Source of the DNA: Synergistes sp.
Lineage (GTDB): Bacteria > Synergistota > Synergistia > Synergistales > Synergistaceae
Direction of reading: 5' to 3'
NCBI GenBank assembly: GCA_016288355.1
Contig: JAEEYY010000127.1
Coordinates: forward strand, 1-14,136
Length of the DNA stretch: 14,136 nucleotides
Shown here one piece after another: positions 14,076 through 14,136 of the stretch. The notes beneath the pieces are model-generated. The model was not told the DNA's origin. It saw only the letters and a program-made list of their open reading frames with translations, and did not search any database. Within the stretch, counting starts at the first letter, position 1. Every line of letters starts with the position of its first letter. Position numbers and translations under genes: made by a program.

Positions 14076-14136
14076 TTAGTTTGAGTTTTTCTCCAGTGCC
14101 AGCCTAATCAGTCTGTCGCACTGATCTGCCATGAAA
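14076..14136 (-). CDS. Possible 3' end of a minus-strand gene (partial)
   Basis: A minus-strand frame is open from the right edge to a TAA at 14076-14078. It includes an ATG at 14132 and would end ...RLIRLALEKNSN. The helical, charged look of this tail is compatible with a protein C-terminus, but only about 20 codons are visible and no family can be named. It could equally be a chance open frame. Confidence 0.2.
   Translation of the reverse strand, partial: FMADQCDRLIRLALEKNSN

Noticed and set aside
1..14136. CRISPR array, tRNA, rRNA or phage genes
   Set aside because: No regularly spaced repeats, no cloverleaf or rRNA-like stretches and no phage-type proteins were seen on either strand.

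Overview
The window looks like chromosomal DNA from a heterotrophic, probably anaerobic, diderm bacterium that lives on amino acids, peptides and organic acids. The two solute-binding proteins have ordinary type I signal peptides and no lipobox cysteine, which fits a cell with a periplasm. Gene content (peptide ABC importer, tripartite tricarboxylate transporter, M29/NicX-like enzymes, FadR-type regulator) and AGGAGG ribosome sites bring Synergistota to mind, but this assignment is inference and rests on no marker gene.

Layout. (1) 1-257: no recognised gene; a bidirectional terminator at 213-250. (2) 258-6840, minus strand: a six-gene operon reading right to left, dppA-dppB-dppC-dppD-dppF-lactonase. 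It has a good sigma-70-type promoter at 6931-6959, a hairpin attenuator after dppA, and tight spacing or overlap from dppB to the lactonase. (3) 6841-7233: the dpp promoter, an unexplained imperfect hairpin and a 20-bp perfect inverted repeat. (4) 7234-8211, minus: an M29/NicX-like metalloenzyme with its own consensus-like promoter. (5) 8212-8516: that promoter, a strong terminator hairpin and a possible very short plus-strand transcript. (6) 8517-9263, minus: a FadR-family GntR regulator. (7) 9264-9589: divergent promoters with inverted repeats. (8) 9590-13593, plus: a second M29/NicX-like enzyme followed by a complete tripartite tricarboxylate transporter, tctC-tctB-tctA. (9) 13594-14136: two hairpins, a GC-rich block of unknown nature and the tail of an open frame running off the window.

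How it may work together. The regulator sits between two paralogous enzymes and diverges from the enzyme-plus-transporter operon, so it probably senses a carboxylate or related metabolite imported by TctABC and controls one or both enzyme genes. The peptide-type ABC operon next door carries a beta-propeller lactonase as its last gene, which suggests a carbohydrate-acid or cyclic-ester role. The most distinctive points are the duplicated M29/NicX-like enzyme with a CxxC in its metal-binding half, and the regulator's altered effector-domain metal site.
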